Assembly (NCBI GenBank): GCA_964555735.1
Contig: CAZKTS010000337.1
Span: 1 to 12,734 of the forward strand
From: CAZKTS01 sp964555735
GTDB taxonomy: Bacteria; Actinomycetota; Acidimicrobiia; IMCC26256; PALSA-555
DNA length: 12,734 nucleotides
Reading direction: 5' to 3'
Part shown: in pieces, positions 6,114 through 12,125 of the stretch
How positions within the stretch are numbered: the first letter of the stretch is position 1
How the letters are laid out: the number at the start of each line of letters is the position of its first letter
Notes under the pieces: generated by a model
The model's database searches: none
What the model was told of the DNA's origin: nothing
The model's input: the letters and a program-made list of their open reading frames with translations, nothing else
Position numbers and translations under genes: made by a program

Positions 6114-6713
6114 TCATGAGGCCTCGTGGTGGACGTGGGCGCGGTGGCCATCGCGGTCGAAGATCATGATGAGCTCCGCCGGCCCGTCGGCAGCGACGAA
6201 CGCGTGCGGGGTCATGGTCGCGAACTCGGCGGCCTCGCCGGTGCCGACGAGGATCTCGCGCTCGCCGAGCAGCAGCCGCACCTGACCCTCGATCACGAAG
6301 AACCAGTCGTGGCCGGGGTGCACGCGCTGCTCGGGCGGGCGACGGGTCGGCTCGAGGCGCATCTTGATCGCGACCGTGCTGCTGGTCGGGCGGCTCAGCA
6401 TCCAGGTGGTGCGGCCACCCGAGCGGCTCGGCGCCGGGTGGATGACGACGTCGTCGTCGCCGGACACCGTGAGCAGCGCATCGAGGTCGACCCCGAGCGC
6501 GGTGGCGAGGGGGAGCAGGACGTCGAGGCTGATCGCCCGCTTGCCGGTCTCGATCCGGCTGATCGTCGACGGGCTGAGGTTCGCTCGGGCGGCCAAGGCG
6601 TCGAGCGACAGCCCGAGCGTGGTGCGCAGCGTTCGCAGCCGCGCCCGCACGACGCGTTCGATGTCGTCCTCGGCGGTGCTGTCGGGCGGCTGGTCGGCCA
6701 CGGCGTCCCCCAT
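6114..6713 (-). CDS. XRE-family transcriptional regulator with C-terminal cupin domain
   Basis: The 199-residue protein has an N-terminal helix-turn-helix of the XRE type at residues 20-81 (L-R-T-L-R-x-x-L-G-L-S-L-D-A-L-A; N-L-S-P-S-T-I-S-R-I-E-T-G-K as recognition helix; L-x-L-A-x-A-L-G-V-D-L-x-x-L) and a cupin sensor domain at about 110-190 (H132-P-G-H135-D-W-F-F-V-I-E-G). The cupin keeps only part of the metal-binding set, so it may bind an organic ligand instead. The tail is His-rich (H190, H193, H195, H196). Such proteins usually repress a neighbouring metabolic gene. It is divergent from the flavoprotein-methyltransferase gene across 61 bp, its probable target. ATG 6713 is chosen because it opens directly into the HTH domain; the frame stays open upstream but overlaps the divergent gene. 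Confidence 0.92.
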   Translation of the reverse strand: MGDAVADQPPDSTAEDDIERVVRARLRTLRTTLGLSLDALAARANLSPSTISRIETGKRAISLDVLLPLATALGVDLDALLTVSGDDDVVIHPAPSRSGGRTTWMLSRPTSSTVAIKMRLEPTRRPPEQRVHPGHDWFFVIEGQVRLLLGEREILVGTGEAAEFATMTPHAFVAADGPAELIMIFDRDGHRAHVHHEAS

Positions 6714-6718
6714 CCGGT

Positions 6719-6744
6719 CTTGCGAATCCTGCAAGGCCTCTTGC
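6719..6744. promoter_or_regulatory. Candidate operator: three CTTGC/GCAAG half-sites
   Basis: CTTGC (6719-6723), GCAAG (6731-6735) and CTTGC (6740-6744) alternate in orientation with gaps of 7 and 4 bp, so the middle element forms an inverted repeat with each side. The third half-site overlaps the TTGCCA -35 of the divergent plus-strand gene. This placement suits repression by the adjacent XRE-cupin protein, whose own start codon is 6 bp from the first half-site, so it would also be autoregulated. Confidence 0.5.
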
Positions 6745-6768
6745 CAGAATCGGAGGACAGCGTACCCT
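6741..6768 (+). promoter_or_regulatory. Candidate leaderless promoter of the flavoprotein-methyltransferase gene
   Basis: TTGCCA (6741-6746) and TACCCT (6763-6768) are spaced by 16 bp and resemble sigma-70-type -35 and -10 elements. The expected start of transcription, about 7 bp after the -10, is the A of the ATG at 6775. This would give a leaderless mRNA, which is common in actinobacteria; the GGAGG at 6752-6756 would then lie upstream of the transcript and not act as a ribosome-binding site. Confidence 0.5.
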
Positions 6769-6774
6769 GCGGCC

Positions 6775-8388
6775 ATGAGCCACGACCACGACCACACCCA
6801 CCAGCCCCCCGAGCGGCCGGCCGTCGAGCGGCACTGCGACGTCGCCGTCGTCGGCGGGTCGGCGGCCGGTCTCGCCGCCGCGCTCCAGCTCGGACGCCAG
6901 CGCCGATCGGTGATCGTCATCGACGCCGGCGAGCCGCGCAACGCGCCGGCCGGCCACATGCACAGCTACCTCGGTCATGAGGGCCTGCCGCCGGCCGAGC
7001 TGACCGCCATCGGGCGAGAAGAGGTCCGCAGCTACGGCACCGAGGTGATCGACGGCCGAGTCGTCGAGGTGACGCGTGACGACGACGGTCGGTTCCGCCT
7101 CTCGCTGGTCGGTGGGCACACCGTGGTCGCCCGTCGGGTCCTCGCCGCGACCGGGCTGGTCGACGACCTGCCCGACATCGAAGGCCTGGCCGAGCACTGG
7201 GGCGGCGACGTCATCCACTGCCCGTACTGCCACGGGTTCGAGGTCCGGGACCGGCGCATCGTCCAGATCATCACGCACCCGAGGGGTCTCCACCCCGCCG
7301 CGCTGTTCCGCCAGCTGACGACCGAGCTCACGCTCGTGCTGCACGACGGCGTGGCGCCCGACGCCCCCGAGGTCGCGCTGCTGCGCGCGGCCGGGGTCGA
7401 GGTGATCGACGACCGCGTCCGACGCGTCGTGACGGGCGACGACGGGCACGTCGCGTCCGTGGAGCTCGCGAGTGGCGAGCGCCTCCCGGCCGACGCCGTC
7501 GCCGTCGGGCCGCCGTACCGCGTGCGCGCGGAGCCGTTCGCATCGCTCGGCCTGCAACCGGCGCCGCACCCGACCGGGCTCGGTGACTTCCTGGAGACGG
7601 ACCAGACGGGCGCCACCGCGGTCCCGGGCCTCTACGCCGCGGGCAACGTGACCGACCCGAGCCAGCAGGTGCTGCACGCGGCCGCGAACGGCTCGCGCGT
7701 CGGGTCGATGATCAGCGCCGGCCTGGCCCAGGAGGACATCGAGGCCGCGGCGCGACCCTCCGCGCAGCACGCCGACTGGGACCACCGCTACGGCGGCGAC
7801 CGGCTCTGGAGCGGCAACCCCAACGGCTCGCTCGTCGCCGAGATGGCCGACGCGGTCCCCGGCGCCGCGCTCGACGTCGGTGCCGGTGAGGGCGGTGACG
7901 CGGTGTGGCTGGCGGAGCACGGTTGGAAGGTGACCGCGAGCGACATCGCGACGCGCGCGCTCGGGCGTGTCGACGCCGAGGCCGAACGGCGGGGACTCCG
8001 GATCGAGACCGTCCGGGCCGACGCCAACGCCCTCGACCCGTTCGACGGCCGCACGTTCGATCTCGTGAGCGCGCACTATGCGTCCATCCCACGGACCCCC
8101 GACCACCGTGCGGTGTCCAACCTGCTCGACGCGGTCGCGCCGGGCGGGACGCTCCTGGTCGTCGGCCACGACCTCGAGCCCATGCGTGCGCCGGTCGACA
8201 CGCGTGAGAGCAGCCGACCGTTCGATCCCGACGCCTACGTGCGGGTCGACGACGTCGCGGCGGTGCTCGCCGACGCGCCGGGGTGGGACGTCGAGGTCCA
8301 CGAGCGCCGACCCCGGGGACCGGGTGCCGCGTCGGCGCAGCACCACGTCGACGACGTCGTCCTCCGCGCCCGACGAAGCGAGGCGTGA
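6775..8388 (+). CDS. Bifunctional FAD-dependent oxidoreductase / class I SAM methyltransferase
   Basis: A 537-residue fusion. Residues 21-320 are a thioredoxin-reductase-like flavoprotein: FAD-binding V-V-G27-G-S-A-A-G32, redox-active C149-P-Y-C152-H-G, and the second FAD motif G285-L-Y-A-A-G-N-V. The middle domain around 160-180 (R-I-V-Q-I-I-T-H-P-R-G) lacks the Gly-rich NADPH motif of true thioredoxin reductase. Residues 333-537 are a Rossmann methyltransferase with the SAM motif L-D367-V-G-A-G-E-G-G, an acidic D390 after strand 2, and A-P-G-G-T-L-L-V-V-G. The N-terminus M-S-H-D-H-D-H-T-H is His-rich and may bind metal. Actinobacterial fusions of these two domains exist, but their substrate is unknown to me; oxidation then methylation of a small thiol or N-heterocycle is a guess. 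Start ATG 6775 fits the promoter spacing. Confidence 0.93.
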   Translation: MSHDHDHTHQPPERPAVERHCDVAVVGGSAAGLAAALQLGRQRRSVIVIDAGEPRNAPAGHMHSYLGHEGLPPAELTAIGREEVRSYGTEVIDGRVVEVTRDDDGRFRLSLVGGHTVVARRVLAATGLVDDLPDIEGLAEHWGGDVIHCPYCHGFEVRDRRIVQIITHPRGLHPAALFRQLTTELTLVLHDGVAPDAPEVALLRAAGVEVIDDRVRRVVTGDDGHVASVELASGERLPADAVAVGPPYRVRAEPFASLGLQPAPHPTGLGDFLETDQTGATAVPGLYAAGNVTDPSQQVLHAAANGSRVGSMISAGLAQEDIEAAARPSAQHADWDHRYGGDRLWSGNPNGSLVAEMADAVPGAALDVGAGEGGDAVWLAEHGWKVTASDIATRALGRVDAEAERRGLRIETVRADANALDPFDGRTFDLVSAHYASIPRTPDHRAVSNLLDAVAPGGTLLVVGHDLEPMRAPVDTRESSRPFDPDAYVRVDDVAAVLADAPGWDVEVHERRPRGPGAASAQHHVDDVVLRARRSEA

Positions 8389-8410
8389 GCGACCCGGTGG
8401 TCCGGCCGCG

Positions 8411-9130
8411 TCACCAGAGGCCGTGGATCGGCCCGACGAGGAAGAACGCGATGAACCCGATCGTGTTGTTGAAGCCGTGCGCGAGCACGGATGCCCAGAG
8501 GGTTCGGCAGCGGTAGCGCAGGACGCTGAAGGCGACCGCGTCGAGCGTCGTCACCGTCACGCCGATGACGCCCTGTTCGGTGTGCGCGACTCCGAAGAGC
8601 ACCGACGAGAGGGCGACGGCGACGATGAGCCCCGCGCGACCGTGACCGAAGAGCGCTCGCATCCGCGTCTGGAGGTAGCCGCGGTACGCGAGCTCCTCGC
8701 CGAGCGCCGCGAGGGTCCAGCTGAGCAGGAGGAGACCGACGAGCATCGCGACGTCGCCCTGCAGGTCCCGGAAGTCACTCAGGTCCTGGGTGGTGCCGCT
8801 CACGCGCTCGGCGATCGGGAGGACGACACCGAGCTGGACCACCGACCACGCGGCGGCGAACCCGAGCATCCGGACGGCGAGCTGCACGCGGGGGCGTCCG
8901 CGGAGACCGAGCGCGGCAAGGCCCTCGTGCCGCGCGAGGAGCGACAGGCCCATCAGCGCGAGGAGCACGAGCGTCGGGACGAAGAGGTCGGCGACGATGG
9001 CCACCGACGCCGCGAGGACCTCGAGCGCAGTGATCGCGGTCCAGCCCCGCCGACCCAGCGGCAGCCGCCCGTGCCGGGGCGTCGGGCTCGGTGCGGCGTC
9101 GACTCCTCGCCCCGGTTCGCTCGGTTCCAT
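8411..9130 (-). CDS. CPBP family intramembrane glutamic endopeptidase
   Basis: The 239-residue protein is an integral membrane protease of the CPBP (Abi/Rce1-like) family. It has hydrophobic segments near residues 32-66, 86-106, 126-143, 166-181 and 222-233. The three conserved motifs are present: E145-E146-x3-R150 in G-E-E-L-A-Y-R-G-Y-L, F-G-V-A-H183, and H218-G-F-N-N222. Members cleave prenylated or other membrane-near peptides, and in some bacteria act in bacteriocin immunity or maturation; no peptide gene is nearby. The frame starts GTG-ATG, so the start may be 9133 instead of 9130. It converges with the fusion gene across 22 bp and lies 100 bp downstream of the glycosyltransferase run, so it probably has its own promoter. 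Confidence 0.92.
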   Translation of the reverse strand: MEPSEPGRGVDAAPSPTPRHGRLPLGRRGWTAITALEVLAASVAIVADLFVPTLVLLALMGLSLLARHEGLAALGLRGRPRVQLAVRMLGFAAAWSVVQLGVVLPIAERVSGTTQDLSDFRDLQGDVAMLVGLLLLSWTLAALGEELAYRGYLQTRMRALFGHGRAGLIVAVALSSVLFGVAHTEQGVIGVTVTTLDAVAFSVLRYRCRTLWASVLAHGFNNTIGFIAFFLVGPIHGLW

Positions 9131-9148
9131 CACCCGACGACCATGGCG

Positions 9149-9168
9149 GTCGGTGCCCGTGCACCGAC
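9149..9168. terminator. 8-bp stem hairpin between glycosyltransferase run and CPBP gene
   Basis: GTCGGTGC (9149-9156) and GCACCGAC (9161-9168) are perfect arms around a CCGT loop, a strong GC-rich hairpin. It lies 62 bp after the last glycosyltransferase stop and 18 bp before the CPBP start, both on the minus strand. It could end the glycosyltransferase transcript without a T-tract, or act as a leader structure or operator for the CPBP gene. The rest of the 100-bp spacer has a short CGGGA-TG-TCCCG palindrome at 9206-9217 and no evident gene. Confidence 0.4.
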
Positions 9169-9230
9169 AGGGACGAAGGACCTTTGCTGTTCGCCACCCG
9201 GCCCCCGGGATGTCCCGCGTGGCCGGACGG

Positions 9231-9959
9231 TCACGCGTCCCAGTCGGGCCAGCGGGTGAAGGTCGGCAGGTCGAGGCCGCGACGACGCTGGTGGGCCTTG
9301 CGCACCATGAGGGCCCGGTTCACCATCGCCGGAGCTCGCGCTCCGGTCGAGTTCGCGTCGTGGTGCCGATAGACGAGCGTGACGTCGGGGAGCACGCGGA
9401 GGTCGAGTCCCGCCTCGCTGGCTCGCAGCAGCCAGTCGAGGTCCTCGGACGACCGGAGCTCCTCGTCGAACGGTCCGACGCGTTCGAACGAGCGCCGCCG
9501 GAACAGACCGGCCGCGACGCTGGGGGCGACGATGGTGTGGAGCCGCGGATCTTCGTACGGGAGGCGCGGGATGCGCCCTCCGTCGGTCGCGACGTACTGG
9601 ATTCGGCCCAGCACGCCGTCGACGTCGGGCCTCGCGTCGAGCGCCGCGAGCTGACGGTCGAGCCGCCCGTCGGGCCAGAGATCGTCCCCGTCGAGGAAGG
9701 CGATGTGCTCACCGGTCGCGGCCGCGATGCCGCGGTTGCGGGCGCGGCTCGGTCCGGCGTTCGGCTGGCGGAGTGCGATCGTGACGACCGGGCACGCGGC
9801 GATCACCGCTGCCGTGTCGTCCGTCGAGCCGTCGTCGACGACGATCAGCTCGAGGTCCGGGTGCTGCTGGCGTTCGATGCTCGCGAGCGCCGCACCGAGG
9901 AACCGCCCGACGTTGTACGCAGGGACGATCACACTGACCCGCGCGGTGACGAACGGCAC
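9231..9959 (-). CDS. Family 2 (GT-A fold) glycosyltransferase, third of a tandem trio
   Basis: This 242-residue protein is a compact GT2 enzyme that transfers a sugar from a nucleotide-sugar donor. It has V-S-V-I-V-P-A-Y-N at residues 8-16, V-V-D-D-G-S at 40-45 for nucleotide binding, D90-G-D92-D as the metal-binding DxD, and S-E172-D173-L-D-W containing the probable catalytic base. Near the end, R198-H-H-D-A-N-S-T matches a shared C-terminal R-x-H-x2-N pattern in the neighbours. There is no membrane segment, so it is cytosolic. GTG 9959 is the only start codon just before the fold; it lies 26 bp after the stop of the previous glycosyltransferase. It is strikingly similar to that neighbour through most of its length, suggesting duplication. 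Donor and acceptor are unknown. Confidence 0.92.
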   Translation of the reverse strand: MPFVTARVSVIVPAYNVGRFLGAALASIERQQHPDLELIVVDDGSTDDTAAVIAACPVVTIALRQPNAGPSRARNRGIAAATGEHIAFLDGDDLWPDGRLDRQLAALDARPDVDGVLGRIQYVATDGGRIPRLPYEDPRLHTIVAPSVAAGLFRRRSFERVGPFDEELRSSEDLDWLLRASEAGLDLRVLPDVTLVYRHHDANSTGARAPAMVNRALMVRKAHQRRRGLDLPTFTRWPDWDA

Positions 9960-9985
9960 GCCCGATGTTCGCGCCCTGGCGTCGC

Positions 9986-10726
9986 TCAGGAGAGGTGGCC
10001 CGAGGTCCAGTCCAGCCAGGTCCCGTACTGCTGCACGGGGCCACGCTCGCGACGGCGGTCGAGCGACTTCTTCAGCATCCGCCGCGTGTCGTGCGCGAGC
10101 ACCGCCTTGTCGCGGGTCATGTTCGTCGGGTGGAACCGATAGCGCTGCACGACGTCCGGGAGCAGGCGCAGCCGGAGTCCGCCCTCGCGGGCCCGGAGGT
10201 ACCAGTCCGCGTCCTCGCAGCACCGCAGCTCCTCGTCGAACGTGCCGATCCGGTCGAAGGCCCGTCGTCGGAAGATGCCGGCACCGAGCGTGATGTTGGT
10301 CAACGTCTTGTGCTCCGGATCCTCGAACGTGACGTCCGGGATCTCGCCGCCGTCCTCGGCGAAGTACTCGATCCGACCCAGCACACCGTCGAGCGCGGTG
10401 TCACCGGCGAGCACTTCGACGAGACGACGCAGTCGCCCGGGCGGCCACAGATCGTCGTCGTCGATGAACGCGATGACGTCACCGGTCGCCACCGCGAGGC
10501 CGCGGTTGCGGGCCGCCGCCGGGCCGGCGTGGGCCTGACGAAGCACATGGTCGACGAACGGGATGCCGGCGAGCACCTGGGGCGTCGAGTCGGTGGAGCC
10601 GTCGTCGACGACGATCATCTCGAGGCTGTCGTAGTGCTGCACCTCGACACTCGCGAGCGCCTCGGCGAGATAGCGCGTCCGGTTGTGCACCGGCATGATG
10701 ACGCTCACGCGTGGTGGCCGGCTCAC
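9986..10726 (-). CDS. Family 2 (GT-A fold) glycosyltransferase, second of a tandem trio
   Basis: A 246-residue GT2 enzyme with V-S-V-I-M-P-V-H-N at residues 7-15, V-V-D-D-G-S at 39-44, a DDDD metal-binding block at 89-92, and C-E171-D172-A-D-W with the probable catalytic acid residue. The C-terminus has R197-F-H-P-T-N-M-T-R-D, a motif common in GT2 proteins from multi-glycosyltransferase clusters. Its GTG start at 10726 overlaps the preceding glycosyltransferase stop by 4 nt (GTGA) with GGTGGAG just upstream, so the two are translationally coupled. Shared blocks with the next gene include V-L-G-R-I, E-D-P, F-R-R-R, F-D-E-E-L-R and L-P-D-V. No membrane segments. The sugar and acceptor cannot be deduced. 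Confidence 0.93.
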   Translation of the reverse strand: MSRPPRVSVIMPVHNRTRYLAEALASVEVQHYDSLEMIVVDDGSTDSTPQVLAGIPFVDHVLRQAHAGPAAARNRGLAVATGDVIAFIDDDDLWPPGRLRRLVEVLAGDTALDGVLGRIEYFAEDGGEIPDVTFEDPEHKTLTNITLGAGIFRRRAFDRIGTFDEELRCCEDADWYLRAREGGLRLRLLPDVVQRYRFHPTNMTRDKAVLAHDTRRMLKKSLDRRRERGPVQQYGTWLDWTSGHLS

Positions 10727-11418
10727 GCTCCACCCTCGGCGCGGCGTCGATCGATGATGGCCTTCAGCGCGTGCACGTAGTCGCTCCGGCGTCCGCGCAG
10801 GGTGACCCCCGTGTTCGAACCGTGGATGCGGCGCCGCACCATCGTGCGGTCGATCGTGGTCTCGCGCAGCCCGAGGTCGCGCGCACGGGAGTACCAATCG
10901 AGGAAGTCCCCGAACACGGCGCCTTCGACGAAGGGGCCGACACGCGCGAACGACCTCTTGCGCACCACGAGGGAGCTCGGCAGCCGACCGAGGCGCGCGG
11001 CCCGGGCGTCGGTGACCGGTGTGTCCATGCGGTTCAGCTCGGGCGAGAAGAACTGCTCGATGCCCACGAAGACGAAGTCCAGGTCGGGATCACGATCGAG
11101 TGCGTCGACCTGGAGGGCGAGCTTCTCCGGCAGCCAGACGTCGTCGGAGTCCAGGAAGGCGAGGATCGTGCCGCGCGCCTCGTCGACCCCGGTGTTGCGC
11201 GCGGCGCCGGGACCACCACGCTCACGGTGCACGACGCGCACGGGCACCGTGGTCGCCGCGATGGCCGCGGAGAGGTCCGGTGGCTCGCCATCCGCCACCA
11301 GGACGATCTCCAGGGGCCGGTGCGACTGCGCGTCGACGCTTGCCAAGGTCTCGGCGAGGTGGTCGATCGGGGCGGTGACGGGCACGATGACGCTGACGGA
11401 GGGCGAGAGGACCGGCAT
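10723..11418 (-). CDS. Family 2 (GT-A fold) glycosyltransferase, first of a tandem trio, divergent
   Basis: A 231-residue GT2 protein with V-S-V-I-V-P-V at residues 8-14, the DxD block D90-S-D-D-V-W, R-G-G-P-G-A-A-R-N at 67-75, and a C-terminal R-I-H-G-S-N-T like its two neighbours. It differs in two places: the usual D-D-G-S is A-D43-G-E, and the E-D-x-D-W catalytic region reads G-D171-F-L-D-W, so the usual Glu is missing and D171 would have to serve. It may have a different donor or acceptor, or reduced activity. ATG 11418 opens right at the fold; the Shine-Dalgarno site is weak. It starts 38 bp after the DJ-1/PfpI gene stop and overlaps the next glycosyltransferase by 4 nt. Confidence 0.9.
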   Translation of the reverse strand: MPVLSPSVSVIVPVTAPIDHLAETLASVDAQSHRPLEIVLVADGEPPDLSAAIAATTVPVRVVHRERGGPGAARNTGVDEARGTILAFLDSDDVWLPEKLALQVDALDRDPDLDFVFVGIEQFFSPELNRMDTPVTDARAARLGRLPSSLVVRKRSFARVGPFVEGAVFGDFLDWYSRARDLGLRETTIDRTMVRRRIHGSNTGVTLRGRRSDYVHALKAIIDRRRAEGGA

Positions 11419-11456
11419 GAGGCCGAGCAGTCTCGCGCTCGCTCGATCGGTGTGCC

Positions 11457-12095
11457 CTACTGACGCACGGTTGCCCACTCGATCACGCGCGTCATCACCT
11501 CGTCGGTGGCGAGGTCGGGGTGGCCCATCGAGAACGGCGGCTGCGGGTCGTACTCGATCATCAGCTGCGCGGCTTGGGCGCCGATGTCGTCGAACAGCAG
11601 CTCCATCAGGCGAAGCGCCATGTCGATGCCCGACGACACGCCGGCCGCGGTGATGATCCGGCGATCGAGGTGCTCGACGACCCGCTCGGTCGTGGGAACC
11701 GCGCCGTACCGGCGCAGGTCCTCGAGCACCGACCAGTGCGTGGTCGCGGTGAGCCCGTCGAGCAGTCCCGCGGCACCGAGCACGAGCGCGCCGGAGCAGA
11801 CCGACGTCGTGTACCGAGTCGTCGGGTGGACGGCGCGCACCCAGTCGACCAGGTCGCCGCCCTCCGTGTACGCGCGCGTGCCCTGACCGCCAGGAACGAC
11901 GACCACGTCGGGACGGGGCACCTCGTCGAAGGCGGCGTCGACGCACAGCCCGAGGAGGCCGTTCTCGGTGCGCACCGTCCCGCGCTCGGAGCCCACGAAC
12001 ACGACGTCGATGTCGGGCGTGCGTTGGAGCACCTCGTACGGCCCGATGCCGTCGAGCGCGGTGAGGCGAGGGAAGAGGGGGATCGCGACCTGCAT
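11457..12095 (-). CDS. DJ-1/PfpI family protein, isonitrile hydratase-like
   Basis: This 212-residue cytosolic protein has the DJ-1/PfpI fold. It shows L-T-A-L-D15-G-I-G-P-Y-E21 near the N-terminus, V-V-V-V-P-G-G at 64-70, the nucleophile elbow S-V-C100-S-G-A at 98-103, and T-A-T-T-H-W after it. The pattern is close to Pseudomonas isonitrile hydratase, where Cys101, Thr102 and Asp17 act on an isonitrile to give an N-substituted formamide; here the equivalents would be C100, S101 and D15. Other members are glyoxalases or amidases, so the substrate is not settled. AGAGGAA a few bases before ATG 12095 is the best ribosome-binding site in the window. It lies 30 bp after a GlxA-type regulator gene, a pairing that suggests cotranscription. 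Confidence 0.88.
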   Translation of the reverse strand: MQVAIPLFPRLTALDGIGPYEVLQRTPDIDVVFVGSERGTVRTENGLLGLCVDAAFDEVPRPDVVVVPGGQGTRAYTEGGDLVDWVRAVHPTTRYTTSVCSGALVLGAAGLLDGLTATTHWSVLEDLRRYGAVPTTERVVEHLDRRIITAAGVSSGIDMALRLMELLFDDIGAQAAQLMIEYDPQPPFSMGHPDLATDEVMTRVIEWATVRQ

Positions 12096-12125
12096 GGTGG
12101 TTCCTCTCGGGTCCGTGGGAGGTGG

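Noticed and set aside
6714..6776. Earlier in-frame start for the XRE-cupin gene at 6776
   Set aside because: It would add about 21 residues not seen as part of the HTH domain and would overlap the divergent start codon and the promoter elements.
6064..8346. A 760-codon minus-strand open frame covering the flavoprotein-methyltransferase region
   Set aside because: It is Arg/Asp-rich without any domain, and is antisense to a gene with clear FAD, CxxC and SAM motifs. It also runs through the tRNA.
9206..9217. CGGGA-TG-TCCCG palindrome as a hairpin terminator
   Set aside because: A two-base loop cannot form a proper hairpin and no T-tract follows; short palindromes are expected by chance in this GC-rich DNA.
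8078..9259. A 393-codon plus-strand open frame opposite the CPBP gene
   Set aside because: Low-complexity charged translation with no motif; the minus strand encodes a membrane protein with all three CPBP motifs.
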